Positions 23,252 through 36,012 of a stretch of DNA of 64,000 nt are shown here, one piece after another (positions within the stretch are counted from its first letter, which is position 1; each line of letters starts with the position of its first letter). The DNA lies in contig CM022378.1 in the NCBI GenBank assembly GCA_011800155.1, forward strand, positions 1,550,001-1,614,000, read 5' to 3'. Made by a program: the position numbers and the translations under genes. The stretch comes from Flammulina velutipes (taxonomy: Eukaryota > Basidiomycota > Agaricomycetes > Agaricales > Physalacriaceae). The notes under the pieces are model-generated. The model had not been told where the DNA came from and searched no databases. It was given only the letters and a program-made list of their open reading frames with translations.

Positions 23252-24045
23252 GGTGGTATCGTGTGAGAGTGAAAGACCAAGCCTAGTAGAGGAAGTGAAG
23301 CCCATTTATAGCAGAGGTTTTGGAAGATTACTAAACATTAGGCGGCCGGACTAAATCTACGTCTGCCGCGAGACAACGCGGCGGGCCATCGGCGTCATAT
23401 AGCATTACAAACAACAGGCCAGATTCTCAGAAGAAATCCAGTGATAGTCAAGAAGAGACGTCAGATAGCGTGGGAATGTTGTACGCTAAAGGATAAACCT
23501 ATAACAAGCAACAACGAGCAATCGTTGAATGCGGCGCATAAATACATAGAGGCCCTCATCGATTATACATCTACTTTCCAAGCTACGGCCAATAAATAAC
23601 ATACGGGAGTTTTAGACCTATCGCAGATCATTTGCAGATCGACACTTGGGTTAGGTTAGATTACGTGTTTACGTACTTGCGAGCTCGCGATCTGACTGTT
23701 GAACGTTGAGTACTCTTTGAATCAGCCATGGTCAGTGGAAGCCGTTCGCATTCGTCCTCCGAAGGTAACCTCTACAATTCCAGCTTCTGCTTCTGAGCGT
23801 GATTGTACAAATCGACTGACTCGCATTTACACGCGCGACGCGAAGCCTTGAACTTGCCTCAAGAACGGTAGGAAGACCGGTAGGTCGCTTTATAAACCAG
23901 ATCGATCACTGGACTGGACACACGGTCACGATGACGCACCAAAGGTACAGCCAGCGGCGACAGTCCTCGCATCTTCACGCTTGCATGAACATACTCCCTT
24001 GTGTACCCTAAACAACATCAACATCAACATCTCGCGTACCCCAAT

Positions 24046-24085
24046 GTGAGTAGTATACAATTTCTGTGAGTAGTATACAATTTCG
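24046..24085. repeat. Tandem pair of a 20-bp unit
   Basis: GTGAGTAGTATACAATTTCT is followed at once by the same 20 bases ending in G (19 of 20 identical). The unit begins like a splice donor, but no exon was seen beside it. Confidence 0.9.
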
Positions 24086-24794
24086 TTCGCCGGACTGCCT
24101 TTATTATTAACAAGCTTTCAGCTGCGCCATGTGTTCCCGAGAAAGCCTCCGTCCATCTCAACTCCATTTCCGAAAGGTCAGCTTATCGTATCGATCGCGC
24201 TATTTCTGCCATAATGCGAGCGCGTTTTTTGCTTGAAGCAATTGAAAAGTCTACGATACCTCCCTGTCTCCGTCTTCAAGATTTCTTTCCTGGAACTGTT
24301 TGCGCAACATCGTGGACTTTAGAAGTTCTCTGGAGAGTATCGCTCGTTCTGAATCTATGACAGTACATACGAAGCTCGTAGCAAGCGCACGGAGACTAGG
24401 CGCTAGATTCGTGACAGTACACGAAAGCTTTTTGACCAGATCGCTCCGCGGACCACGTCTCATGAGCGCTGTTCTCTAATTGAGACCCTCTGGTATGTAC
24501 ACTAGCCATGGTCGTATGACTGGTCTTAGGCTAACATCGACTCAAACTTTGACTTAGAACTCACAACTAGCGTGGCGCAGATTAATCCAGTGACACACCC
24601 GATGCTTTTATCAAACTTCGATCCCTAGCGGCGCTATATTGGACTTGGGACACTGCATTCCATCTGCTCTAGAATCAGTGGCGCAAAATTGAATGAAAGT
24701 TCAATTAACGGCTTCTGGGTTCGTTCGAACGAAACATCCACGGCGCTGGGTCCCAAATCCTTCCTCGAAAATGCCGCTTACCCTCCCATCCAGA

Positions 24795-24801
24795 TATATA
24801 A
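24795..24801 (+). promoter_or_regulatory. TATA box of Vps62-like gene
   Basis: TATATAA about 40 bp upstream of the ATG at 24840. Confidence 0.6.
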
Positions 24802-24839
24802 GACCCCCTTGAGCTCCCGTATTTTGCTCATTCGATACA

Positions 24840-25511
24840 ATGTCGAAATCTGCCTCAGGTCAAGTTCTCGGCTTCAAATATGTTCCATTCTCCATCAAGA
24901 TGGCTACAGACGAAGGCTCCGATGCAGACCACAATCTCGCGACCTGGAAGCCTGACGGTAAGGCGGCGCCATCACCTTGATATCTTTCCCCATCTAACCA
25001 TTGCATTCCTATAGTCCCCCAAGGCTGGTACTATCTAGGCCAGACTCCCGCAACGAACTATGATTCGATCCCCACAGGCCTCATCATATTCCCAATTTCC
25101 CCCGACGTCGTTGCCGATGTCAAGAGCTGGGAGATTGTATGGGACGATACAGGCTCCAAGGATAAAAACGACTACGCTCTCTGGCGTGGCGTCCCCCCGA
25201 CCGACGAGTATGTCGTCATTGGCGGCATCTTCAGCAACAACAAAAGCCATGCCCCGCCCACGGATGACGAGACGAAGGGTATCAAAGCCATCCGCAAGGA
25301 CCTCCTCGTGGCGGGCGAAGCAAAGTGGGTTTGGAACGACGGTGGATCTGGTTCGGATAGGGATGGCGCTGTCTGGACTTGTGGATGGCTCGATAATCCC
25401 CGCGCGGACCATGTCTACCCGCAAGTGATCATCCCCGTGTCGGATTATAAAAGCCCACCCGTCGACAAGGTTTGGGCTTTGAGTCGGGACAAGGTTGTCG
25501 ACCTCTCTTAG
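24840..25511 (+). CDS. Vps62-like (DUF946) protein
   Basis: Two exons (24840..24957, 25015..25511) around a 57-bp intron give 204 residues in phase. The sequence shows the Vps62/DUF946 lead: FKYVPFSIKMATDEGSDAD, then VPQGWYYLGQTPATNYDS, where a Gly-Trp-Tyr-Leu-Gly turn is typical, and later YALWRGVPPTDEYVVIGGIF. There is no signal peptide or membrane segment. In yeast Vps62 is linked to vacuolar sorting, but fungal relatives are mostly uncharacterised and several are single-domain like this one, so that role should not be assumed. The gene has its own TATA box and lies alone on the plus strand between two minus-strand genes. Confidence 0.75.
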
Positions 25512-25888
25512 ATATTCAGGTATGTAGGCTGTCAGATATCTTATGGAAGGTCGTCATATTGACTTACTGACAGACTATTTCACGACCACGCTCATTTGTG
25601 GTCTCGTTGAATATTAGCCATCGCCGAAGCAGTGTACCAGTGTATTTTGGCCGATCAAGTCTTGTATTTTCTCGTCCGTCGGTAATGAATATATTTTTTG
25701 TTCTCCTTGCAGTTGAGCCCGCCAAATGTCAACGTAACTCTGTTCAGTCCATGGTATATCCTCGACAGATATTGTGTCTACACGTAGCGCTTATAAGGAA
25801 GCTATTGCTGGTAGGACAACTTGAAGGAAAGCGAGTGTACAAAACATGGATAGATAGAAGACAGAGGAAGGGGGCCGGTGTGGCCACG
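25512..25888. other. Intergenic region
   Basis: 3' flanks of two converging genes. Nothing recognised. Confidence 0.45.
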
Positions 25889-28800
25889 TCAAACCACGTT
25901 CTCGGTATGTGCGTCTGGACCACTGGCAGAAGACAGTGGTATTGAATTAAACGATGGTGTATTTGATAGCGCGTTGCGGAGACGCCTTGAGAGAGGTGTA
26001 ATTGTTGGGGATTGGATGCCGACAAGTGAAGTGGATGGATGCAGCGTAGCCTGTGTAGTTCCGGGCACTGGAGGGCTGTTCAACTCCACTGTCGTCGTTG
26101 TGTTATTTGGTCGAGATGCACATCGGAAAGATGTTACGACGTGGCGGACACGCTTCCAGGGAGAGATATGCACTCCTACAGAAGACATCACGCTCGGCTC
26201 CACTTCCGAAGGAGTACTATGGTTCTAACAGAAAGATACAATCAGTGACCCCGGTAATAGCTAGATCAACATGAAGGAACGACGTACATTGAGGGAATCA
26301 AAGTAGGTGTCTAGGATCACAAGTGCAACCTTCATCCTATCCCTAACCCATGGCAAGGTCGATAATCTTACGGAGCGGTCCATTGCTCCGCGAAATCCAT
26401 CATCGGTCAAACGAAAATGAGGCCAATCCAGGGGATCCACGCTCATGTAGTCTGCTCGAGCCTTCCAGGCAGCGCGGTTCGGTGCAATAGCCGCAAACTG
26501 CACCAAGATGTCACGGTGCTCCGGTAAATCACCTTTTTTCTCGCCCCCAAGGGCAAGAACACGGCAGACCGTGAAAAGGCGATCAGGATCCGCGCAAAGG
26601 TAATCCATGCATTGAAGAGTAACTTCAGGAGGGAGAGTGCCCCGGGCTAGCCCAGCCACAAATCCAGAAAGTATAGGATAAACGAGCCTACAACAATCAT
26701 AGACTGGGAGGACAGTGGTCCCAGGGGGAAAGAGAGGTGATTCCAAGATCAGGATAAAGAATGCTGGGTCCCGGACTTGGTCCAGGAGATCGCCTAAGAC
26801 AGACGAGATATCGACTGCAACAAGGCGGAGTGACCACTCAAAGCAGGATTCAAAGAGTAGTCTCTTGAAGAATTCTTGGCTGGGGATGCCGTCATGTTTT
26901 CGATATATTCTGAGAATAATACGATAACAAGCGTGCATGTCACGAGACACCCCCGAGAGTCGAACATCGACAAAGACCCGCAGGATGAGCTCCTCCGCTT
27001 GATGGCAAAGAACGCGACAATCTCCTGGAGATAGCTGAGGGAGGGCATCAACATGCGACCAGACCTCGCGGAAAGCTGATGGTAAGTCAGACTCATGGAT
27101 ATTGAGACCGAAAGATCGGGAGACGATGAAGTCATTTATTGTGAGGAGCTGTAGGAGCCGCTCACACACGATGCTGGATCCATACACAGGACGTGGAAGA
27201 ACATTGGCAGCGAAATCGAACAGCGGTACCGTGTAATGAGTGATGGGTACTCCACCAGAGAAGGGTTTGTCTGTCTGCATGTCATCGTCACGGCGTAGGC
27301 TTTGAAGGGCAAGCTGGATAAGTTTGTAGAGATCCAACTCGGTCAGTCCTCCGCCCCCTAATTGATATCCGTCGAAAAGTCGTTGCCAGAGGAGGGACGG
27401 AAAAATGATCGAGTCCGCGTTGGCACCCTGAAGGATGTGTACGAGGAAAAGCACACAGTCCCACGAATCATATCCTTCCTCGATGGGAAACTCAATCCAT
27501 GTCTTGTGTGACGGTGAATAGGTCAGGATCGAGAGAGAAAGGTGAAAGGAGCGTTCAGATGCTTCTGAGCTTGGCAGCATCCATAATTGATAATCCCGCA
27601 CGCTGGGGTTCGCATTGTGTCTGTTGGCACGCAGAAGCCTTTCAGCCCGGATTTCCTGTCCTTGTAGGATGGACCAGTAATTGGGGCTACCATTCACAGA
27701 CTGCCGTATGCCGTCCAGAGCATCGTCGATATCTGCACTGATTGCAGTCAGTCTGCCCGTGACGTTGTCCGAGAGGCATCCTATCGAGTGAAGTACCACA
27801 TTTTTGGTCGGCGTGTTTGAAGTGACTTGATAAAGCCACGAGAGAGCGTCTGCCGCAATCTCTTCCGCGACATTATCACCTGTAGCGGCGATGCGTTCAG
27901 CTTCTTTGAGTGTTCGGAAAAGTGCCTTTGGCGCGGAATGAGTGTCTGACGGGGAAGATGACGGGATAAACTTGTGTATGCGCGCCACTGCTGCGACCAT
28001 TGCTGACATCAAGAAGGTATCAACAAGGTGGATGAAGTGCCTCAATTCCTCTGATACGGCAACCGCAGATACAGAGAATGTTCGAACAAGGAATCCCACA
28101 CCCCGGAAGCCTCTTGCTGACGAGAGGAAGGTTCGCATGGGATATAGCATAACATTCAGGATATCGGAGAAGGGTGTGCGGTAGGGGCATTGCGCGTACA
28201 TGATAGGGAGGATGTTTGATATAGCATATATGCTATAGATTACAAGAGTGATGAAACCAACAATGATGGCAAGTGGGATGTTGAGAGGGACGAGGAAAAT
28301 GACGAGACCCGCGAGAAACAAGCCGAGAGCGATGTGAAGGACAATAGGAAGGGTACCAATGATTGTGAGGACGTGCCACTTGCGTAGACCGTCAAAACGG
28401 TAGAAGCGGACGAGGCTGCGGTCCCTAGCAGTGCCGGAGATAATTGACATGTACTGGTATAGCCATTGCTTGACGAGGACAGCCATCAGTGCTGTGCCCA
28501 AGCTGAGTGTGAGGCTGGTGAACCAGAGCCCGTTGACCCAAATGTCGAATCCGGATGGCCCGGAGGACATTTCGCTGGCCGCAACATTGTCGATGGATGT
28601 CCCGTTGATTAGCGCCCGCTGTAACGTAACCATCTCCAGCAATAGTGCTGTAGAGACGGCGGGAAAGTTGTTCGAAAGCGCCTGGGACGTCTGAGCCACG
28701 AATGTGGTGAGAACCGCAGAGAAGAGACCGGCCTGGTAGTTATTAGTTGATAAAAAGCATCCGGAGAGAACTTTGCTCACGAAAACTAGCATGAGATCTA

Positions 28801-29374
28801 GACCATCGCGAGCTTCCGTGACCATATCGTTGTCGAACACTTCACATTCGTCCAAGTTGGCTCGCCATACGCGAGCGTTCGGCCCAAGTTCCTCGTAAAT
28901 CGGGTCCTCGGGGTACTTTTCCTCGAAATCGAAATTTCCTGTGTGTGACTTGAGCGCGGCCGCGACATATGAAGCATTTGTTGAAAGCTCACCAATGATT
29001 CTGGGTTGATTGGTCGGGGCAGGAATGCCAAATCGAGTTTGCTTATGTGGGCGAAGGCGGGTTGGACTCGCATGGCGAATCTCCCGGACATCACCTGGTG
29101 CACCGTCTGTCGATCTGGAGATTGAGCGGCGTCTGGAGGTCGATTTAGTTGATGCTCGACTACGCCTGGAGCGGGAAGGAGATGGAGATCGTCGTACTCG
29201 TGGATTGGGTGAGTCGTCTGAATCATTGTCGACAGATGCATGGGGAGTTGCGAACTTGGACGAGGACGACGACGACGACGACGGGGAGCTGGAACTGTTA
29301 CTGCGAACGGACGGGCGGCTGCCCGAGCGAGACAGGATTCGCCGGGAACGAGAGAGCCTCACAGGCGAAGACAT
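25889..29374 (-). CDS. DUF6535 membrane protein, 1124 residues
   Basis: Large basidiomycete protein of unknown function. Exons 29374..28781, 28732..26288 and 26224..25889 join in phase 0 to 1125 codons. The first 120 residues are a Ser/Arg-rich disordered tail (LSRSRRILSRSGSRPSVRS, SPSPSRSRRSRAS). The DUF6535 core follows: ARVWRANLDECEVFDNDMV, then after removal of a 48-bp in-frame intron LMLVFAGLFSAVLTTFVAQT, IWVNGLWFTSLTLSLGTAL, LVKQWLYQYMSIISGTARDR and a pair of hydrophobic helices (LHIALGLFLAGLVIFLVPL), ending at CPYRTPFSD. These predict about four membrane segments. A long helical cytosolic part follows. The third exon adds a Ser/Thr/Pro-rich tail; without it the protein would end at 26261, so the C-terminus is the least certain part. 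Confidence 0.88.
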
Positions 29375-31856
29375 CGTCAAGAAATAATCCTTGTTGGTGG
29401 TTGGGAAAAAGAAAGCTGTTATTGGAAGGCGTTCACTCCAGAACATTGATTCTGTCAGTTCTGATGATACAATTCCTGTGTCATGATCAGACGAGTCTAT
29501 ACAATGTGATAGCGCGCGCTTACTATGGATAGCTAGTTGTACAGCGGCTATTCGCCTTGTCCGACTCCTTGAAAGAGCTACACTTTTGACTCGAATCCAT
29601 TTGCTTCTCATTTAAAAGATATCGGCAAGGCAGGTGCGGTCCAAAGCAGGCGTTTAAACAAGGATCGCTTCCTTGGATGTGGACAGGGCAGAAACTATTG
29701 ACCATGCGTTAATCCTCTAGTCGGCGAGAAAGCCAAGTTACGATCCAACGGCAGCCTTCAGTCGTCGTCAGCGAGAACTTCAACAGGCGAGATAATGGAC
29801 GCACCATTGACATCCTAGTTTTCGTCAAAATCCATTCAATGATGACCGTGCCGAATGGTAGATGATGATGGTTATGGTTCAAGTGACAGCGTAACTCAGA
29901 CTCTTACCATCATGCCAACGACCCGGCACAGTCTCTTAGCGCAGAACAAAGCCTCGACTCGCTGAGCTCGAACAAAACAAGGGATGCTGGCCATTTGACC
30001 GGTCAACAACATAAGGAAGGCTGGCGCGCTGGAGGTATGTCTTCACTGTTCTCTTTAGCGTTCAAATTCAGCCTAACAAATATATAGCTTTTGCCATAAT
30101 TCTTCCTGGCTATATAACGCATCTGCAGACTATACGATATTGTGAGCCATTGCCTTTTTTGTTTTCAAGGCATTTATCTAAACAGCGTTCCAGTCAGCAC
30201 GTATTTCAGACGCTTTCCAACGACGTTTCTCCTTCTCCAGTGTACCCGGCACGGAGTCACTGTATGACCTTCTGTGCCCTTCTTATCCTTTCCCGGTCGC
30301 CGCATTAGAGTCAGGCCACTCACGGTCATCTGGAGTCTGTACGACCGCAATCGGCTGGCACATCGTTACCTCCTCTCCGTTAGGATACGCCGCCGTCATC
30401 CCGATTTTCGCTGCACCCCCCATCTCCGCAAAAAGCTCGCCCACCCAAAAGCTATTAGGAAAACAGGACACACTCGGAGGACATTGGCTTATGTTCCCAG
30501 GACTCTCGGTGGAAAAAAGACGCTGGACGTTGGCAAGACTGTTCTACGCGGGAGGAACGGGCTAGAGGGAACTAGCGAGTTGGTTCGAAGATGAACGACT
30601 TCAACATGTCGTCGAATGACGTCCATGGGCTTTGGAGAGAGGTAAAAGGAAGATAACAACTTCGTTGAGTAAGTGAGCCTGGTTGTGCTTCGTACGGCTA
30701 CGTTACTCACATCTCATGTAGACTTGCGTATCCGTTTCCCATTCGTTGCACATCCCATTTACGCGAAACACTCGTCCACCGAAAGGTCATTCGGCATATT
30801 CTACCTATCGGGCTTCAATTGGGTTGTATGAGGTCCTCAGGTGTGGGCGCGCATGCCCATAGCGGGTTAATTCAGAGACGGTCTGTTTGACACGAGAAAA
30901 CACGGGCGAGGCGAAAGGAATGAACGGGAAGCGAGGGGATAAACTGCCATGTAGCATGTCGTTGAATGACGCTCAATGCTTTGCGCTGTAAGTAAGCTCC
31001 ATTGCGGCTCGTCCAACCATGTTGCTAATATGACATTCAGACTTGCATACGACGACCGTGTCCCTGTGATAGGTCGAAGGAAAACCTTGAGGCGCCCGTA
31101 GGCCTGTATCACATCCATGCGAGCTGTTCTACAAGGCTTCGAGTCTCATACATCCTGAGTCTTTACTCCCGACTCGATTCTATGGAAAGGGCGGTTTCTC
31201 TAGTGATGGCGACGAGGATTCACGCGATCGAGTGGAACACTTCCTTGATTTCTCGTTCCGAGGCGCTATATAACCTTCTTGGAGACACCGGAGTCGATTT
31301 TCGACGCGTTCAAGTCCTCAGCACGCTAAACTCTCATGTTCACGAACTCTACACAGGTCCAAGCGCCTTCCCGGGTTGGATGGGTCATAGGTGGTAAGGA
31401 TTGCGCGCGTCCGTACTTCCGTCCTCCCGCATGTCAGTCCAAATCTCTCGGCGAAAGAGTCAAACTGGGGTTGACTGGAAAGATATCCGTCAACATGGAA
31501 GACACCTAGCAACATAGCATTCACAAGTTAGTTTTCGTTGCCGTCAAAGTATTGGTAGCTGACTCGGTTGCAGATTCCTTCTCTCAAAAGGCCCCTGGCA
31601 AACCTGAACCCGTGCGGTCTGCACAACTGAGCATCCATAATTTGGGGCGTCCGCTGCTTTCGTGCGGGAAAAAAAAAATAGCAAATGTCTTTCGGGTGAG
31701 TGAACTACATTAATCTAAAATCTATCAACTCATTGTTCGAGTATAGACCTACCGTTCACGCCATTTTGGGCATTCGAACAAAGGATGTTTGGTCAGCGCG
31801 CGCGCGTCGTCGCAACACTATATATACGCGATTCTCGTCATTCTTCTCACTCAACG
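29375..31856. other. Gene-poor region with relics of the 20-21 kb family
   Basis: 2.5 kb without an intact gene. Two or more degenerate units at about 29.9-30.76 and 30.77-31.1 kb match those at 20.3-21.7 kb in order and orientation (for example ACTTGCGTATCCGTTTCCCATTCG here, reported in two parts: ACTTGCGTAT and CCGTTTCCCATTCG). The last 70 bp hold the promoter of the F-box gene. Confidence 0.55.
31819..31826 (+). promoter_or_regulatory. TATA box of second F-box gene
   Basis: TATATATA about 31 bp upstream of the ATG at 31857. The intact paralogue at 1566 lacks it. Confidence 0.55.
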
Positions 31857-33125
31857 ATGTCGGGATTCTCTTCGCAATGGGGTCTATGCTCCCTCAACCG
31901 ATTCAGACCATCACCCCCCTCGGCCATCAACGATATTCTCAATGACGATTGTCTTCTACTCGTCTTCCTTTTCGCATCCTCGGCATGGGATTTGGCGACG
32001 TTAATCGCCATCTCCCACGTATCGCGCCGCTGGCGAAACCTCGCGCTGTCGTATGCAGTGCTCTGGTCACAGGTCAGCATCAACGAATCCTTGACCAAAT
32101 CAGGCTCGTCCCTCAATATCCGCCGACTCAACATCCTTCTCCAACGCTCATCCCAATGCCCTCTCCGTGTCCGCGTTGTGATCCCTCAACACCTCTGGGG
32201 CACCTTGTTTCTCATTCCAAAGATCCTCTCCCCGCTCTATTCGCGCATTGTTCATTTCGAATTACTCAATCTTTCGCCGACGGGGACAATCCACTCTGCT
32301 CTTCAGGCCATGTTCGAAGGGCGGTCTTTCCCCCTCCTTCGTTCATTTGTCGTCGAATGCCCAAATATCACGGAAAAGGAATTCACCGACGTGTCCGCTG
32401 TCCAGGCTCACAACGCACGCACGACTCTCCTCCCTTTCATGGGCGCCCAAATATCTGCCACCTTGCATCCCAATCTGAAGGAAATCGAACTTCATGGGGC
32501 TCTCTGCGACTGGAACAAGTATTCTGTGGATAACCTAACTACTTTGGTCATCTCGACGATGCCAGTGAAATGCCGACCTCCAACCTCGCAGCTGCGCTCC
32601 ATTCTCAGTATGAGCAAGGACACGCTCAAGGTGTTGAAGATCGCCGGAGCGCTCCCACGCGATAGGCATACCGACGATCTCACCATCAAGCTGAGCCACT
32701 TGGAGACTCTATCCTTGTTCTATACCAAACCAGAAGAACTCTCCACCTTCGTCAACTACATCCAGGCCCCAGCACTCAAGAACCTCGAGATCGGGAACCT
32801 AGGCCATCGCTCGCCGCCTCCGGGACGTGACCAGCAATACGCCCACATGGCGTCTGCCTTCCGGAGCATCGTGGGGCATTTTCCTGTTGAGAAACTCGAG
32901 GAGGTGACATTGTTGGATGTGTACTTTGGGCCTGGGACGTTGCGTGGGCTGTGGGCGCACGAGGAGCTGTTGAGTGGATTGGTTAAGGAGAAGGGGGTGC
33001 TGCGAAAGTTGAAGATTGAGGTTAAGCGGGACTGCTTCTTGTGGGTTGCGGGTGACGGTGCGGAAGATGTTGGGGGCGCGTTGGAGGCTTGGAGGCGGAA
33101 GTTTGAGGAAGGTGATATCCTGTAG
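31857..33125 (+). CDS. F-box protein with LRR-like C-terminal part, paralogue 2
   Basis: Likely SCF ubiquitin-ligase adaptor, 422 residues, uninterrupted single exon. The F-box reads AINDILNDDCLLLVFLFASS, then ISHVSRRWRNLALSYAVLW. The rest matches the protein at 1566 over its whole length, with shared blocks GRSFPLLRSFVVECPN, LRSILSMSKDTLKVLKI, LETLSLFYTKPEELS and PALKNLEIGNLG, and a C-terminal ALEAWRRKFEEGD. Met 31857 has a TATA box 31 bp upstream, which supports the start; the frame is open 24 codons further up. Target unknown. Confidence 0.87.
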   Translation: MSGFSSQWGLCSLNRFRPSPPSAINDILNDDCLLLVFLFASSAWDLATLIAISHVSRRWRNLALSYAVLWSQVSINESLTKSGSSLNIRRLNILLQRSSQCPLRVRVVIPQHLWGTLFLIPKILSPLYSRIVHFELLNLSPTGTIHSALQAMFEGRSFPLLRSFVVECPNITEKEFTDVSAVQAHNARTTLLPFMGAQISATLHPNLKEIELHGALCDWNKYSVDNLTTLVISTMPVKCRPPTSQLRSILSMSKDTLKVLKIAGALPRDRHTDDLTIKLSHLETLSLFYTKPEELSTFVNYIQAPALKNLEIGNLGHRSPPPGRDQQYAHMASAFRSIVGHFPVEKLEEVTLLDVYFGPGTLRGLWAHEELLSGLVKEKGVLRKLKIEVKRDCFLWVAGDGAEDVGGALEAWRRKFEEGDIL

Positions 33126-33942
33126 CTGACATGATTCAGGATGAGGTGTTTGGCATTTCCATAATGTACTTTATCCATATTTATCCCTCCGACACGGATT
33201 TACGTCCTCTGTAACGCCCTTGCTGATATTCGTTAAACAATTCGATTTCTGGCATTTCTCCTTATTTTCTTGATTCGATTCTCAGCAGGTGGGCTGTTAG
33301 TCGTGTGATAGCAAGGCAAATGTGAAATGACGGTGCGCCACCGTGACATTTTCTAGTATTTCTTGGACAGGTAGTAAGTCTTTCACTCCACGACACGTTG
33401 CTTATGGCAACCATGGCTTGTCAGTTTGATTTAATTGCCATAGAAATGGGAATATTTTCCCCTTCCATGATTGCGCCACCGCTAACAAGTGCCGTGAATG
33501 CTACATCAAATTAGTCAAGAAATCAGAGGTGCAAGGTTTAAAATATTAGATTACAGCGACGAGACTACAATAACAAAGCGATAACATTACGATAAGGTCC
33601 AAGTACAGTACCGGGAGAAAAAGTAAACATATCCGGAGAATTATGCGAACAGTAAAATAACGAAACCCTAGACCGAGAACACAGAACACAGAAGGCGACG
33701 AGACCAGAGGATTATGCAAAGACCAGGATGGGACCAGGAAGACAGAATGCTCATGCCGGGTATAGATGACGGGGACTGAATATCAGAAAGCAGTCGGCCT
33801 GCACGCAAAGCGATCGCACGTCCAATTCTTCACCAGGAAAACTCTTCATCGACAACGCCACTACCGGACTATGGATGCGCCAGTCCAGTAGTGGCTTACG
33901 GGGGGCTTGGAAGCTGTGGATTAGGACCGCCCGGAGGACCGC
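33126..33942. other. Intergenic region
   Basis: No gene recognised; AT-rich 3' flanks of two converging genes. Confidence 0.45.
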
Positions 33943-35674
33943 TCAATCCCAACGTGGGAGGGCTAGTAACCGGGCAAAGTCGACACAGCACACGAGACGT
34001 CGACTCGAGGTGGGTCCCGCAGAGCCGATCACTGATACGTCAGGATAGCCCTCCGCAGGATTGGCTCCACCAGTCGCGTAAGTCTGCCCCCCTTCGAAAT
34101 CGAGCGCGCCGGGCGCAGATGGACCAGATAGCGAGGTGGCAGGACATGTTAGTAGATTGTCCGCGTCGGTCTGCAATATGTATGTTAGCTCTGAGAAAGA
34201 GATGGGGAGTGAAGGGCATACCAGTAGGCATTCGCAGATCTTGAATCCTAGTCTCAATCCCAATCTTGCATAATGGCTGATGAAGAAGTTAGAATCTGAT
34301 ATAGGGCAGAAGAGAAAAAAATTCACTACTCGCGTCGTCGAACAGCATACGACGCTCGTCCAATCCGTTGGCAAAGTCGCCATAAGAAACATCCATCGCT
34401 AGATGGCACCAATTGCTCGGCCGCGAATCCGCCACCCACGGGATAATGTCTCCCAAGGTAGTCGGTATTGCACGCTGTAGCAATGGCGCCGTGTCGAGTT
34501 TTTGCCAGTTCTCCTTCCCTGCTAACCGTCGACCAGAATAAGACGTTGGTCGCTTTCCTGTCAGCGAAACCATCTTTTTCGTCGAGGTTGCGGGTCTTCG
34601 TCGTAAAGGCAAAACTGGAAGTTGTGCAAGGGCTGAAAGACAAAGAAAGTCAGAAACCATTTATAAGTATGAAGAAAACACTGAATCACTTGTGCCGTTG
34701 AACATCGTGCGACGCTCATCCAACTCATGAGCGAAGTCACTATAGGAAATATCCATAGGGAACGGTCGACTATGTTCGACGCCTTGGAGTTCCCGAGAAT
34801 CGTCTTGCGGAAGACGGTGCGTTCACAGTGGCTTTGCGCAGTAACGCTGCCAGTCCTGCGTAGCCGATGGCCGTACCGAAAGACTTCTCCTATGGTTCAC
34901 TCTCTTCAATGTGACAGTCTTCATCTTCGTTGGTTGTGAAGGCCGGACTACGACGGGCGTTGGAATTGCCGTTCGTGCTGGTGCCACCGAGATCCCATTG
35001 CGACGCTTCGTGCGGACGGCTCTCTGAAGAGGCTTGACGATATCGCAAGTCACAGCGAATGACGAAGAAATCGAGGGTGGCAGTGAAATGAGGATAGGGA
35101 GGGCGGAGTGATCCAGGAAGGCGGGCGCATGCTCGACGATGGAGTCGGACACCTTCACTTGTCGAAGGTTGTTGGGAATGATACGAGGCGAATCAGAAAC
35201 GAGTTCGCTGGATGTTCGCCACTCCTCTGGGAACCAACGGCAGCTGGCATCATCGTCAAAGTCTTCTTCATCCTCCTCTTCTTCGTCGTCATACTCTCCC
35301 TCGGTGCCCCGGAACCAACCGAGGCATTCATCCATGTTGAGGTCGACAGGCCTAGGCGCTTCGTGGACAATCTCCTTGATGTTCGACGAAAGAGGCGGAC
35401 AAGAAAGACTGTTGGCAAGCGAAATGAGCCCCTCGTAGATATCGAACTGGATGAGCTGAAGCTCGGGAGTCTGTTCCTCCATTACCTCGCGACAACCGGC
35501 CTGCCATGACTTTGGAAGCCTGTTGATACGAGCCTCTATCTCAGGACTGAGGTTGGAGGACGATACAACTTGGGCTGAAATGAGATTAGGGGCTATCCCA
35601 GATGTACAACAGCGAGCTCGTACCTTCAGCCATGGCAGAGCTAGCCTTGCGCTTGGTCATCTTGGAGAACATAG
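33943..35674 (-). CDS. Unknown multi-exon protein, duplicated first exon shared with 12 kb
   Basis: Start at 35674 (MFSKMTKRKASSAMAEAQVV), splicing over a 46-bp intron to NLSPEIEARINRLPKSWQAG and a long exon rich in acidic residues (EYDDEEEEDEEDFDDDASC). Further exons are less certain: two contain similar segments (SYSDFAHELDERRTMF at about 34700-34760 and SYGDFANGLDERRMLF at about 34330-34380), as if an exon had been duplicated. The last exon ends at 33943. The join at about 34823 (AKPL then TGA) has no clear donor, so the gene may end there and the rest be a second gene. Only the first 40 residues resemble the product of the gene at 11621. Family unrecognised. Confidence 0.5.
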
Positions 35675-36012
35675 TGCGGAAGCTGAACGTAGACTTGAAC
35701 ATGCTGAAAAGCAAAGTGCGAGTAAGCGTGCTGAGATTATGACAGTGGGGGTTCAAAGTAAGGAAAGTTGATTTGCCAGCAGGTCTCATATAAAGCAGCG
35801 ATCGGAGTCTTCCAATAAGTGAGACCTGGCAAAATAGTTTAGACTCCGAGTACAAGGTGCGTCAAGGCGGTGCCGAGATACAGAGCTCAGCAGTGAGAGA
35901 CCCATAGTCGGTCTTCGAGAGGAAACAAGACGAAGTGTGTAGATGGTGGACGAAGCGAAGGATGCTAAAACACGTGTCAATCCCAAGGGAGGTCAATATT
36001 GATCCCGGCCCG
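35504..36012. repeat. Segmental duplication, copy 2
   Basis: Matches 12144-12635. Beyond 36012 the similarity stops, and the kinase gene that follows copy 1 is absent here. Confidence 0.85.

Larger units (their letters stand above)
23252..24839. other. Intergenic region, 1.6 kb
   Basis: No gene recognised on either strand. It contains a perfect-phase tandem pair at 24046-24085. The minus-strand frame 24251-24463 shows no protein-like features. Confidence 0.5.

Noticed and set aside
28798..29532. Frames on both strands across the Ser/Arg-rich region
   Set aside because: Low-complexity shadows of the DUF6535 N-terminus.
31660..31680. Run of A residues as a retroelement tail
   Set aside because: No reverse transcriptase, no duplication and no coding sequence lie before it.
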